Below are positions 21,646 to 33,100 of a stretch of 64,000 nt of DNA, piece by piece. A model generated the notes under the pieces. It was not told where the DNA came from and did no database searches. It saw only the letters and a program-made list of their open reading frames with translations. Origin of the DNA: Blattamonas nauphoetae (taxonomy: Eukaryota; Preaxostyla; Oxymonadida); contig JARBJD010000007.1 of the NCBI GenBank assembly GCA_033064195.1, forward strand, positions 620,001 to 684,000. The letters run 5' to 3'. A program made the translations under genes and the position numbers. Position 1 is the stretch's first letter. Every line of letters starts with the position of its first letter.

Positions 21646-21975
21646 TTGCTCTCCATCACATTAATCACTATCGTTGCGGCTGTAAACGGCGGATCATGCT
21701 TGACCGTCGGCCTTCCGAAAAGTGTTGCTCTGGCTCCAGAATGGAGTGCAAACTGTAACGACCGACTGAAATTTAAACCAACAGGAGGTGGGGGAGACAC
21801 TCGAGACATTTTTGAGATGGTCTATCGGGATTCAGCCTCAATCCACCTCTCACAAACCATCCAAACATTGACCGATTCCAACTGGATCGATCTTGTGTTC
21901 CCCAAACACACACAAGTAGCAAGATTCAGCCTGGAACAGCTTCGGAACGTCGATATTACGTGGCAAGAAATGTGA
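21646..21975 (+). CDS. Unrecognised 109-aa ORF in repeat island
   Basis: Open frame of 109 codons from ATG with a hydrophobic start (MLSITLITIVAAV), a GGGGDTRD stretch and a charged end. I do not recognise a family. It lies among transposon remnants, so it may be part of a decayed element. No introns or neighbours support it as a host gene. Confidence 0.2.
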   Translation: MLSITLITIVAAVNGGSCLTVGLPKSVALAPEWSANCNDRLKFKPTGGGGDTRDIFEMVYRDSASIHLSQTIQTLTDSNWIDLVFPKHTQVARFSLEQLRNVDITWQEM

Positions 21976-22136
21976 AAATAGCTCTCAATAGAGGCCTCTC
22001 GGAATGAGACCTCGATTGACAGGGTGTCCAGGATGTGATGTCAATCGGGCTTAGGATATAGTAGTCTTCAATTTCTCACTTCTTTTCTTCATCATGGCAT
22101 CTCATAAATACATTTTCCAGAATACTATCCTTCGGC

Positions 22137-22531
22137 GTGTCATGTCAGAGATGGACAGTTGAAAAGTTGTTTTCCATTTTCTACGCCCAAAAGGCTCACT
22201 ATCAAACAGAGAGTACATGCTATCATTTTATTCATAAAGATGAATTCGATTCAGGGCAAAAGATTACATTAAGAAGACTGGATCTACAGAAGGTCTTCCT
22301 CGACGAGATCGACCACTTACTCAATCCACACAAACGGTGATCGATTCCCTCGAGGAAGACATGACCGAGAATCCCACTGACTCTTATCGTGACCGAACGC
22401 AAAGGTTGCACTTCAAGAAGTCAACATTGGGCAATATCATTTATAGACTTGGCTACAAACCGAACGTGCTCCGAACATGGGTCCTCCTGATTGAAGAAGA
22501 ATATTCTCAACGTCTCTTGTTTTGTGAGTGA
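22137..22531 (+). pseudogene. Possible Tc1/IS630-type transposase N-terminal fragment
   Basis: Two adjacent plus-strand frames (22137-22340 and 22337-22531, different phase) read as charged helical sequence. The second ends STLGNIIYRLGYKPNVLRTW followed by LLIEEEYSQRLLFC. That resembles the helix-turn-helix and linker pattern of Tc1/mariner or IS630 transposases (S-T-hydrophobic-LGYKP, then ERLxFC). The frame break and lack of a downstream DDE domain suggest a decayed fragment. The family call is tentative. Confidence 0.3.
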
Positions 22532-22980
22532 CTTCATTATCGCTCGATACCAACGATACTACAGTGAACAGAGTGTTCCGTGACGATGACAGGGAGACTG
22601 ATGAGTAGCTTTTTGTCTTTAGTTTTCTCTCAAATCACTTTTTTTGTTGACATTCAACCTTTTTCATAAAACATTCTGTATTGGAAAGTCTCTTGAGTTT
22701 TAATTTCCTCCTGGGTGTTTTTACACACTACCCATGGACCAACAAAGTGTGACTTTTCTCTCACCCTGTAGAAAAATAGTGATCGGAGATTGTTGATTCA
22801 CCTGAGACATCTTCGAAAAAGCAGTCGATAATATACCATTGTGGGTCGGATCTCGGAGAGATGGACGTTTTGCCGATGATTGAGATCTCCACTCTTGTCC
22901 AAAAATGTGATATATTCCAGTGTCGCAAAGATTTTTCCAACTGTTCCAACGACTACTGAAAGAAATGTATAGTTGTGTGA
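22532..22980. other. Intergenic stretch of repeat island, no gene recognised
   Basis: AT-rich sequence with a short minus-strand open stretch (about 22761-22949) containing RSDPQWYIIDCFFEDVSGES, which may be transposase debris but is not assignable. No RNA gene or conserved host coding region is seen. Confidence 0.4.
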
Positions 22981-23557
22981 TTAATCCGAACATTTTCATT
23001 CATCCGGGAAACGGGGCTTGAAAAATTTAAATTGGTCAAACTAAGAAAACGAAAAAATGTGGACAGCGCCAAAATGCCTGTATCAAGAGAAAACCTCAAA
23101 ATACTGTGAAAGCCATAATTGCACTCCTTTTTCTCAACTTTTTCTGCTCGTTTCTCCACAACCAGCCATCCGTTTTGCACCAAATAAAATGCATTGTGAT
23201 CGTAAAGATCTCGACAATGGCTGCACAAAAAATAAATGACATTTTTTTCTATGACTTTTTTTGTCGAGAAAAATATGGGTTTTTCCTATCTTTTCAGATA
23301 CCCAGCATTTTTTTCCATTTTTTGCCAAAATGTTCGTTTCACCGAAAAAATGTTTCTGTGTGAAATTTCATCAAAATCGGTTCACGGGTTGTGAAGATAT
23401 AGTCGAAACGATTTATCTCTTCGGGCAAAAGGGGGTATTTTGAGGTTTTCTCTTGATACAGGCATTTTGGCGCGGTCCTATTTCTTGCGTTTTCTTCGTT
23501 TGACCAATCTAGATTTTTCAAGCCACATTACCCAGATAAGTAAATATTTCGGATTAA
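22981..23557. mobile_element. Diverged foldback (MITE-like) element
   Basis: The ends are imperfect inverted repeats: TTAATCCGAACATT at the left and AATATTTCGGATTAA at the right. Longer inverted blocks sit inside them (GGCTTGAAAAAT...TTGGTCAAAC and GCCTGTATCAAGAGAAAACC). The core (Arg-free AT-rich, with GTCGAGAAAAATATGGG and CACAACCAGCCATCCGTTTT) is shared with the 590-610 bp elements at 24.3-26.1 kb. The terminal sequence is not the TAGTG type, so this is a related but distinct subfamily. It has no coding capacity. Confidence 0.65.
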
Positions 23558-23816
23558 AAAAACGTCTATTAGTGTTTTTGAAGAGTTTTAAGAAAAACTC
23601 AGGGTGGGATCCAGATCCAGTCAGTTTCATTCATTGCTATTTCGGATTGTTTCCGATCAGTTTTATTAATTTCATCTGAGTCTTGGAGGACTTGGACAAT
23701 TATCTGAGTTTTTTGGATCTGTACTGGGTGGGTGTTCGGAACTCCGGGCTTTTAAACAATTATGGTTCAGATCAAAACAGTTGGAAATCTCTGATTTCAT
23801 GAAAAGCTCCACTCTC

Positions 23817-24182
23817 TCAATGGTTTCTCCCACAAGTCACGGCATATGTGTACTCTGTCCACACGGATACCCACCCCAGTATTCTTACTTCTTCGTCTGT
23901 TATTTTGTCCCAGGTTTTCAGTTCACCTTCGACGGTTTCTTGCAGTCCCCCCGCTTTATCTACCCGAATGGCTTCGGGGAATACTTCTTGTGAATCAGAC
24001 TCAACCCGACTTATGATTTTGTGGAATTGTTCTTTGTCCATACCTGACATAGCCATTCCGGTGCCGCATTTCCAGAAAATCCCACATGCTTGGAAGGCAG
24101 ACAAGACTTGGTGAAAACGAGTGGTCCGTTGCCAAGCATTTTTACGGTGGGAGACAATGGACTCGGTGCTCTCATTTGCCAT
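23817..24182 (-). CDS. Unrecognised 121-aa ORF in repeat island
   Basis: Minus-strand ORF from ATG at 24182 (MANESTESIVSHRKNAWQ) to a stop at 23817-23819. Composition is protein-like (acidic middle, EVFPEAIRVDKAGGLQE, then EVRILGWVSVWTEYTY), but no domain is recognised. It sits between two MITE copies. It could be a small host gene, an exon or debris; there is no supporting neighbour or repeat copy. Confidence 0.3.
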   Translation of the reverse strand: MANESTESIVSHRKNAWQRTTRFHQVLSAFQACGIFWKCGTGMAMSGMDKEQFHKIISRVESDSQEVFPEAIRVDKAGGLQETVEGELKTWDKITDEEVRILGWVSVWTEYTYAVTCGRNH

Positions 24183-24281
24183 GATCCTTCGACTTTCCAG
24201 ACAACAGTCTGAATAGTTCAAAGTCGAACAAAAATAATTCAAAGTCAAAATCAATAAATCTAAACTTTTGTTTTTTTCTTA

Positions 24282-24888
24282 TAGTGGCGTCACAAATCGG
24301 TGTCCTGTCACCAATCTGTGCTTTTTTCAATAAATGTCACAATGGGTCAAACTAAGAAAACAATAAATTTTTAGAATTATCTTCCCACATGATCCCGAGA
24401 AAACCTCAAAACACCAATTTTTGACAGCTTTTTTCATGTGTTCTCGTTAAATCTTCACAACCTGTGAACAGATTTTGATGAAATTTTTCACAGAAATGTT
24501 TTTTTGGTGCCAAAAATTTTTTGTAAAAAAAATCAGAAAAAAATCTTGGGTATTTGGGAAGATGTGAAAAAAGGCTGTTTTTCGCCCCAAAAAATGTCAT
24601 GTGAAAAAAATACCATCTATTTTTTGATCGTTTTTAATCGATATCTTTACGAAAAAAATGCTTTTTCTTCGGTGTGAAACGGACGTCTGGTTGTGGAGAA
24701 ATGAAAGAAAAAAATTGAAAAAGTGAAAACAATGTACGGTAACCTACTGTTTAAAGTATTTTGAGGTTTTCTCGGGATCGCGTGGGAGGATAATTCTAAA
24801 AATTTATTGTTTTCTTAGTTTGACCCATTGTGACATTTATTGAAAAAAGCACCGATTGGTGACAGGACACCGATTGGTGACGCCACTA
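24282..24888. mobile_element. Foldback MITE, TTA target duplication, complete
   Basis: 607-bp element beginning TAGTGGCGTCAC and ending GGTGACGCCACTA, flanked by TTA at 24279-24281 and TTA at 24889-24891. The terminal inverted repeats extend about 130 bp each and include GTCACCAAT sub-repeats, GGTCAAACTAAGAAAAC and TCCCGAGAAAACCTCAAAA. No transposase ORF. The 3-bp TWA duplication is the PIF/Harbinger hallmark, so a Harbinger-type MITE is the best guess. Confidence 0.8.
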
Positions 24889-24917
24889 TTAGCAAGCCCA
24901 ATTGTGATTTATCCTTA

Positions 24918-26105
24918 TAGTGGTGTCACCAAACCGTCCGGCGTCACCAATCCGGCCTTTTTTCTGTGAGGGACTATTTTGGTCAAACTAATAGTTGTGT
25001 CACCAATATGTCCCATGTCACCAATCCGGCCTTTTTTCTGGAAAAATCAATATCGGTCAAACTAAGAAAAATCTGAAATTGAAGAATTATACTCCCACGC
25101 GATCCCGAGAAATCCTCAAAATACCCCCTTTTGCCCGATGAAAAACATCGTTTTGACAATATCTCAACAACCAGTGAATCGATTTCGATGAAATTTTTCA
25201 CACAAACGTTTTTTTGGTGAAACGAACATTTTTGCAAAAATTTGGAGAAAAAATTCTGCGTATTTGGGAAGATCGGAAAAACCCATATTTTTCTCGACAA
25301 AATATTCTTAGGAAAAAATCCTTTTTATTTTTGTTCATCTTTTGTCGAGATCTATCCGACTATTATGCCTTTTATTTGATTTAAAACGGATGGCTGGTTG
25401 TGGAGAAATGACCGCAAAAGTTGAAAAAATGTGTGCATTCGTAACGTAAAACGTATTTTGAGGTTTTCTCGGGATCGGGTGGGAGTATAATGCTAAAATT
25501 TTATTTTGTTCTTAGTTTGACCAAAATAGTCCCTCACAGAAAAAGGCCGGATTGGTGACGCCGGACGGTTTGGTGACACCACTATAAGAACAAAATAAAA
25601 TTTTAGCATTATACTCCCACCCGATCCCGAGAAAACCTCAAAATACGTTTTACGTTACGAATGCACACATTTTTTCAACTTTTGCGGTCATTTCTCCACA
25701 ACCAGCCATCCGTTTTAAAATCAAATAAAAGGCATAATAGTCGGATAGATCTCGACAAAAGATGAACAAAAAATAAAAGGATTTTTTCCTAAGAATATTT
25801 TGTCGAGAAAAATATGGGTTTTTTCCGATCTTCCCAAATACGCAGAATTTTTTCTCCAAATTTTGCAAAATGTTCGTTTCACCAAAAACGTTTGTGTGAA
25901 AAATTTCATCGAAATCGATTCACTGGTTGTTGAGATATTGCCAAAACGATGTTTTTCATCGGGCAAAAGGGGGTATTTTGAGGATTTCTCGGGATCGCGT
26001 GGGAGTATAATTCTTAAATTTCAGATTTTTCTTAGTTTGACCGATATTGATTTTTCCAGAAAAAAGGCCGGATTGGTGACATGGGACATATTGGTGACAC
26101 AACTA
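24918..26105. mobile_element. Foldback MITE interrupted by a sibling copy (outer element)
   Basis: The outer element starts TAGTGGTGTCACC at 24918 and ends GGTGACACAACTA at 26105, with TTA duplications at 24915-24917 and 26106-26108. Removing the inner copy plus one TAA leaves 592 bp, matching the inner copy in length. Its orientation is opposite to the inner copy, so together they make a ~1.1-kb near-perfect palindrome. The two copies differ at only a few positions in the stretches I aligned, so both are young. Confidence 0.85.
24992..25584. mobile_element. Inner MITE copy nested in sibling, TAA target duplication
   Basis: 593-bp element beginning TAGTTGTGTCACC and ending GACACCACTA, flanked by TAA at 24989-24991 and TAA at 25585-25587. 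The host sequence reads CAAAC-TAA-GAAC once the element is removed, which matches the same position in the inner copy itself. It therefore inserted about 75 bp inside the end of an oppositely oriented sibling. The two ends differ subterminally, giving asymmetric ~130-bp inverted repeats. Confidence 0.85.
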
Positions 26106-26108
26106 TTA

Positions 26109-27119
26109 ACAGATCGTGGATTATTGACACTACTATCATCTTTGTCCAATTGAAAGATCTGAAAGATGATAACTCATTCTCGCTGAAAAAGGCAATACAG
26201 GGATTAAACAGGAAAGAAGAAGAATATACATACGATGGAAACGAAGATAAAGAGGACATTCGTCGTGGAGGACTCCTCGATTCGACAGGGGAGATTGATC
26301 ATGAAAACCAGTTTTTCAATCTATTGTTTTTTTAACCGATGAAATCGCATCGAATATGACTAATCATATCACGATGAAGCGATTTTATTAGACAAGAGCA
26401 CATTTAGTCTTCTTGGGGATAAAAAGCCTGAAATGCAAGTTTTCCAAATTTTGAGTTCGATCAAAGTGGGCGCGAAAGGATACTCATACCATCTGATCAA
26501 TGATTATTGATTGGATATTTGCAGAAACGGAATCTTTTGTTAATTTAATGAACAAATCTTTGTTGAAAAAGATGCCTGAACGAAGTTAAGCACGTTTTTC
26601 TTTTTTCATCGCAGAAATGGCTAGATCAACCCATACTTAAGATTCTTCTCGGAGCTCCGAACAAGCAAACCCCGCGGATGTTTTTCCCAGTTGAGATTTT
26701 CCTTGTGGGTCGATCGAGTGCCACTTCAAGTTTTTCGACTTCAAGACAGTTTCACAAGCTCTCAAAAGAGAAATGACGAATCTACATGCCTTGAGACTTG
26801 TTCTTATTCTTTCCATAAAAGAGGCAAAATGGAGGGGAGCTCGCTGAATGGAGGGGAATCAAGGAATTTTTATCATCTGTGAAATGAAAGGAAGATCAAA
26901 AAAATTAACACTGATATAGACAATAATAATCACGAAGAATAAAGAGGACGTAACAATACACAGCTATTATCGTCATTTCTTATTTTGGTTGACTTCCAGA
27001 GACCCTTCACTCACATCGTGCTCACGTTCAGGAGGCTTCCGTTTCATACGTGTCTTCACGAATCCAATTGATCCAAGTGGACTGCGCATCTTATTCTCTG
27101 AATGTCCCGTCCATGTGTC
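26109..27119. other. Intergenic stretch between MITE cluster and Furry gene
   Basis: About 1 kb without a recognisable gene on either strand. Short open frames have no coding character. The part nearest 27119 presumably holds the Furry 3' UTR. No RNA gene could be folded by eye. Confidence 0.45.
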
Positions 27120-30100
27120 TCATTGAGTTGAATCTTCAGTGAGAGACACTGGCATCACTCTTGGTGAACTTTCGAGTGTTTCAGGTCGTTCATTGTCTTC
27201 CTCCTGTCGATCTGTGGACTGTTCTGTTATTTCTGTGGGATCCACAACTTGGTGTCCCTCCTCAATACCCTCATTGCCCATAACTGACGAGGATGATTCC
27301 TCACTCCTCCACTCATCATCTGTAGAATCGCTTTCGTCGTGATCTTCGGCTAGAATGATTGGCTTGTCATCGGTTCGAGCATTCAGTGAGGCTAGCACCT
27401 GGGCATGAACATCTTCATCCATGAAATTCATAATTGTATCGACCCCAAGTTCCGAGATCATCGGATGTTCTGGGAGAATGCTTGATTGTTGTGAGAAAGA
27501 GTGAGTGACGTTTGATGAGCCGTTCTCTGAGAACCCATCGTCTGGAGAAGATTCTCCAAAACTCTGATCTTCGCCATCGTCTTGCTTTTGGGTTTGGCGA
27601 TGAAGCCAATTCTGATCAATTTCTCCTTTGACATATACTCGGCCGAGGTCAGGATAGTTCGCAAATTCCGTATCCACATCTGACACAGGAGAGAGATGAA
27701 AGATGACGAGATGAAAAGAGATATAATTTAAAAAAACAAAAATCTAATATTGTTGAAAGACAAACCATCGATGTCAAATTTCAGCAAGCGTTCATTGGTT
27801 TCCCACTCTCGTTTAACATGTCCATCCCATGTTTCGTTCATCTCCTTTTGCATTCTGGCCTCAAGTTGTGGTGGGAATGCCGATAACATGGATGAGTTTA
27901 GAATATCATCAAAAGTCTGGATTTTTGCTGCACTCTCCATTGATTCGTCGAGTTGACGTTGTCGCTCTTTCTGTCTATCTTGATTGCTGGACGTTTCTTG
28001 TCGGTCTGTTCCTTGTGTCTTGAACAAGTGACGAATCGGAATTCCAGGGAAATAAAGTAAATATGAACAGAACCATTCTCTGAAGGCTTCGTCACCAGTC
28101 AACTTCTTGCGTTTGGCTTGAATACTCTCTCTGTCCTTTCCGGACTTATCTTTCAACGAGACCATGTCAAGAACATTCGGGTTTTGGATCTCCTTAGGCG
28201 GACCGAAGAGTGATGAGACGGAGAAATCTGTCAAGCTCCTTGTGAGGGCTGGAGGGTAAGCTGTTTTTGGATCAGCCCCAAACGGATTGCTTTTAGATTC
28301 AAAAGCAGCTTTTGCTTCAGCTGATAGATTGTCTCCAAAATGGTGACGAACCATTGACCCGACAGCAATACCGAGCGATTTGAAGAGGTTGGCCGTGGCG
28401 AAGAGCGGGTCCACGCCAGCAATAGTCGCAGCCGACACATTCTTCACGACGTGCGAGATTTGTTGAGAGACGAGGATTGCTGACTTCACACCAAGTGAGT
28501 CATTCTCTGAGATTTTCAGGTTCGCTTCAGACTCAATTTGATTTCGGGTTGCTTGAGGCGTTCTTCGGACCCATCCATCCAGGAGAGCGAACAGAGCGTA
28601 TGTCTCGTTTTCGTGGGATGGGTCCTCTGAGCGATTGAGTGAGGAAGATTCTGATCGGCTTACTCCTGATGAAATACTCGACACAACAGATCCAAAAGAA
28701 GTGTCTGACATCGTTCGCATCATTCCATTTGTTTGAGAGAAGAGCTGGGAGGTGGATGCAAAAGAAGGGAGCATCAAAAGCTGTAGGATTCGGAGAGTTG
28801 TGATGAGATTCTGAGCTTGACTTGAATCTGTGTTCAGCTCATTCAGATTGGTCAAAACAGTCATTTGGGGAGAGTTAAATCCTCTCATGTTCATCATCAA
28901 GTGTTCCTTTCCTCGCACGAACGTCCCAATCTCTGAGATGTACTCAAATTTGTTGTGAGGTTCCTGTCGAGTTATGGCCATTGACGGAATCACAGAATGA
29001 GCCATGAACCCAAGAACCGCCTGGTGAGCAATTTCTTGCGTTTCTCTCTCAAATTTTGGAGTGCTTGCTGTGCCAGATTCCATTTGTGCTCCAGTTTCTG
29101 TTTTTGTATGGAAATCGAGTGGAAGATCAACCTTCAATGATGATGACAATTCCGTGTAAAGAGAGTTGAACAGAATGGACGGAATTTCAATCACTGAAAA
29201 GGTGTTGCGATATAGAGAACCAGAATCTTGTGTGTATGGCACAGTTTCGAGGAACACTTCAGGGTTAACGAGAGGGAGAGAGAGCTGTTCGATGCTTGGT
29301 GGTGGGATAAGTTGAACCTTTCCATAATACAATGAGAGAGCTTGGAGTCGGGCGGTTTCAATTCTGATCGGTGAATCAATGAAGCTGGCAAGAATGGTTG
29401 TGAAGATCGACGAGTACCTTGGATGACAGATGAATAACGGTGTTATTCTCCGAAGCGGCGCAATTCTTTTCTTTGCCATCAATCGATTGAGAGTCGTCGA
29501 AGGTGATTTATCTTTTGCTTTTCTCGGGAGATGCCTTGTTTCTGAAACAGTTGGTGAATCCAGCGATGGTCCTGTGGCGTCGAAAGGTCGATCAATCCGT
29601 GATGCACCAACACCAGCATGGAGATTGTGTGTGGAGTCGAGATTCGACAATTGAACATCACTGAGACTTCCACATTCAACGAGGACAATGCTGAAGATCT
29701 GGAAAATATGCTTCGTGATTTCATGACTTTCCAGAGAGAAAATCATCCGAAGCAGACCATGAACAACGTAAATTTCGTTCGGAGTATCGAGAATAGCGCA
29801 GAGAAGAAGAGGGATGAGAGATTCCAGAAAATCTGAGCTTGTTGTGAACTGACCAGACGCATAACGGGACATGATCACTCCAATCATTGGATGACCATGA
29901 ATCAGTGCTCCAGTGGTGAAGAACTGAGCAATGTCTCTGAGGAGAATATACTGTTTTGTCAAGCGAACTCTCTCTTCCTGGAAGGGAAGTGAATCATTCT
30001 CGAAAGTCGTTGTTGGATCAAGCATTTGCTTGAGGTTGTCGTTGAGAATATCCGTTTCTAGTGGTTCAAGGAGTGGGGCGAGATGCTCGGCGATGGGCTG

Positions 30101-33100
30101 AGAATCCTGCATTTGTTCGTGAATGTTACTAAATGAGAGTGTTTGTTGAGCGTTCAGTCTGCCAAGGGTGAGTGCATCAAGAGCAGCTGTCGTTGAGTGA
30201 GATGTCATGAAGAGAATCGACGAATCATCCAGTTTGTTTGGTTCCGATGCTTCCTTTGCTGTTTGTTGAGAGACAAGCAGTTCCGTTGATGTCGGAAAGA
30301 CAGATGATTGTTTCAAGACATCCGACGGGTTTGTGAATAATCGAGCAATAATTGCGAAACCATCCAATGTTGCGCAGAACATCGGAAGTATCATGATGAG
30401 AGAGGAAGCAAAAGCTCCTGCCGGATCAATAATAGCTAGTGGGTTCATGATGCTATCGCAAGAAGGGGGTAGAACGTGACACAACGCCAGAAGTTGACAT
30501 GTGAGGTAGACTGAAGAATTGTGGAAGACCCCTTTCATAATCAGAGGAATCAATCCAACATACGGCCAGAGTCCTTTCCGAGGCTGTGAATTCAGGATTG
30601 AATTCCTGAAGACAGAAGACGTAGCAAAGAGAGGAGTACACTTTCGGAGATAACCAATCATGAATTCCAGTCCAGCTGAAAAGATGGGGATGAACGGGGA
30701 CTGGAGGAGAGCAACACCGACCCAAAACAATCTGCTGAATTGGATGAGGAACGATGGAGTCGAAACATTGATACAATGAGAGAGATGTGACAGAAATGTT
30801 GTAAACGCTGCGTATCCACCAACTTCGAAGAAACTGACGCTTCGGACGAGTTCAAAGGCGACTATGGCGATGACTGCAGGATCTCGAGCAGACGAGAGTG
30901 ACATCAACGTTTGAATCGCGATAGCTGACTGTGTCGACGAAGTGGCAAGAACTGCATTCTGTAAAGTCCTGTAACAGAAAGTTGACTGAAAGTAGGAACT
31001 TGGAATCACATGAGACATTGATCGAGAGAGCAAAGAAATGAGAATTGATGGGTCGAGGCGTAGTGATGACGTTGAATGCTCCGAATTAGTGCGCAGGATG
31101 TATGGACCGAGAGGATTGGCCTTCAAATCTGATTTTGTCGATCGGATCTTTTCACTTGTACTCCCTTGAAGCCGATCTCGTTGTTGAATGTAATGTTTCT
31201 GGATGTTTTTGAGAATCGGCGTGTGGATGAACGTCGACAGAAGAGAACGGAAAGTACGGATTATATTGGTTGAGCGCTGGACAATAGCTGTCACTCTAAT
31301 TTCAACCAAGGAGTTGTTCGTTCGTGAGAACATCTTGTATGATGAATCAGCTTTCACCTTCAGAGATGGGAGTGAGGCTCCAAATTCTGTTGGATTCGTT
31401 TTCGGAAGACCGAATCGCCGAGGAGGCATTCTCCCAGAGAAACCCAACAGCGACGTATCAGAAAAGCGGGGATCCTTCTTCCGATCAAGAGAATGTTCGG
31501 AGTCATCCTCCATCGGCGTATCATGTGAGTTTTGATCGGAGAATCCCCAGTGGACAGGTAGAGGAGTAAAACTTGGTAAAACAGTCCGATTTTGAGGGCG
31601 ATTCAGATTTCGAACAGAATGTTCTTTTTTCAAAGTCCGATTTTGTGAGGAGAAATCTTTCTTCACGAGGACTCTGAGTTTGTCAATCATCACATCTCGA
31701 TTTTGGCTCGTGAAGTTCTCTGCTTCCTTTTCTGATCGTTCCCTTGCTGATTTTCGATGTTGAATGTACTTACTATTTAGAAGCACTCTGTTTCTTTCCG
31801 TTCCCTTGTGAGATGTTTCATTGAATAGCAACTGCTTCCGCCGTTTCCATCCGCCCTTTGGTCTTCCAGCCCAAACCAGATAGTCTCCAAAGAGTTTTCG
31901 CCTCCTTGTCTGTGCCGAGACCCTTGAATATATCCTGGTCAGAACTTGTGGAGAATGGAGCAGTTCTTCTGTACTGCGCAGGATTGACATGAGGGTTGTG
32001 ATGAGAGCAACCAAGGAAGAAGATGGCTTGAAGTCATCCAAAGATCCGACCCTGCTTCGTTCGTCATCAACAATCATTTTTATTTCTGCGTTAATTCGAA
32101 CGAGAGCCCATGAACACAGTTCAATCAAACGATCAGTTCGATGGATTGTTAGATTCGAGAGTATTGAAGCAACATAAAACTCTGATCCATCCAACAGTCC
32201 CAGGGTCTTTGAGTCTGGTGGATTCATCAACATAGTTGGAGTGATCATGGCGGGTGAAGGAGGCCACGGTAGTTTCACACGATCCCAGGTGAGAGGATCG
32301 TACACGTTTGCAGGCCGGTCTCGAGCGACAGGAACTTTGTTTGTTTCTCTCATGATTTGTGACCACCATTTCGGACATCGATGGGCAAAAATCCTACTGA
32401 ACGAGGTGTACAGCTGAGAATATGCATCAAAGGTGGTCGGAGAAAGAGATGATTGTGTGATGATCGTGTGAGTATCAGATGGTTTCGGAATTCTGATCAT
32501 ATCTGGGTTCTCTGCATGAAGGAGCAAGTTATCACTGATGAGGGTGTGGAGAACCCGCAACTTCCCTTTCTGTGTAACATTCAGGAAGCGCTCTGCCCGA
32601 ATAAAGAGTGGATCATCTTGCGGTGGAACATACGAGACAAGTTCGAAGTATCGATGAAGGATGGTATAATGCTGATAAGTGTGTGGAAGGGTTTTGTGGA
32701 GATGATGAAAGATTTGCGTGATCGCATTGAGAGGGATGAGTCCTCTGAGGAGTAGCCAAGAGAGGAACGAGAGACCCTTCACACCCAACATGGTCAGACG
32801 AAATTCGATTGTGTCCGGAAAGACCTGGAAAATTCGAAAAGATGAGATTTCTGGCATGGGCTTGTTCAAGATGAGACAGTTTAATGTGAGAAGAACATGT
32901 AACGGGAGGCTCTGTGCTGCAATAGTTGCCCATGGCGAAGATCTGAGTGTCGCCAACGTTGACGATCCAAAAGACGGTTTGATGCATTCGAGAATGTTGG
33001 CAATATCGCTCTTCTGTTCTTTGGTTAGTTTATCTTCTCGGTGGAACGAGGAGATCCACAGTTTGGAAGTTGGTTTGGGAAGAACCGGCGATTTCTCATT

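Noticed and set aside
23261-26153. Recurring short ORFs with KFHQNRFTGCEDI-like or VKNFIEIDSLVVEIL peptides
   Set aside because: They arise from different frames of the same repeated non-coding MITE core; frames are not kept between copies, so these are not genes.
26570-26605. Sequence TGAACGAAGTTAAGCACG resembling a 5S rRNA loop
   Set aside because: Only a short motif matches; flanking sequence does not fold or align as 5S rRNA.
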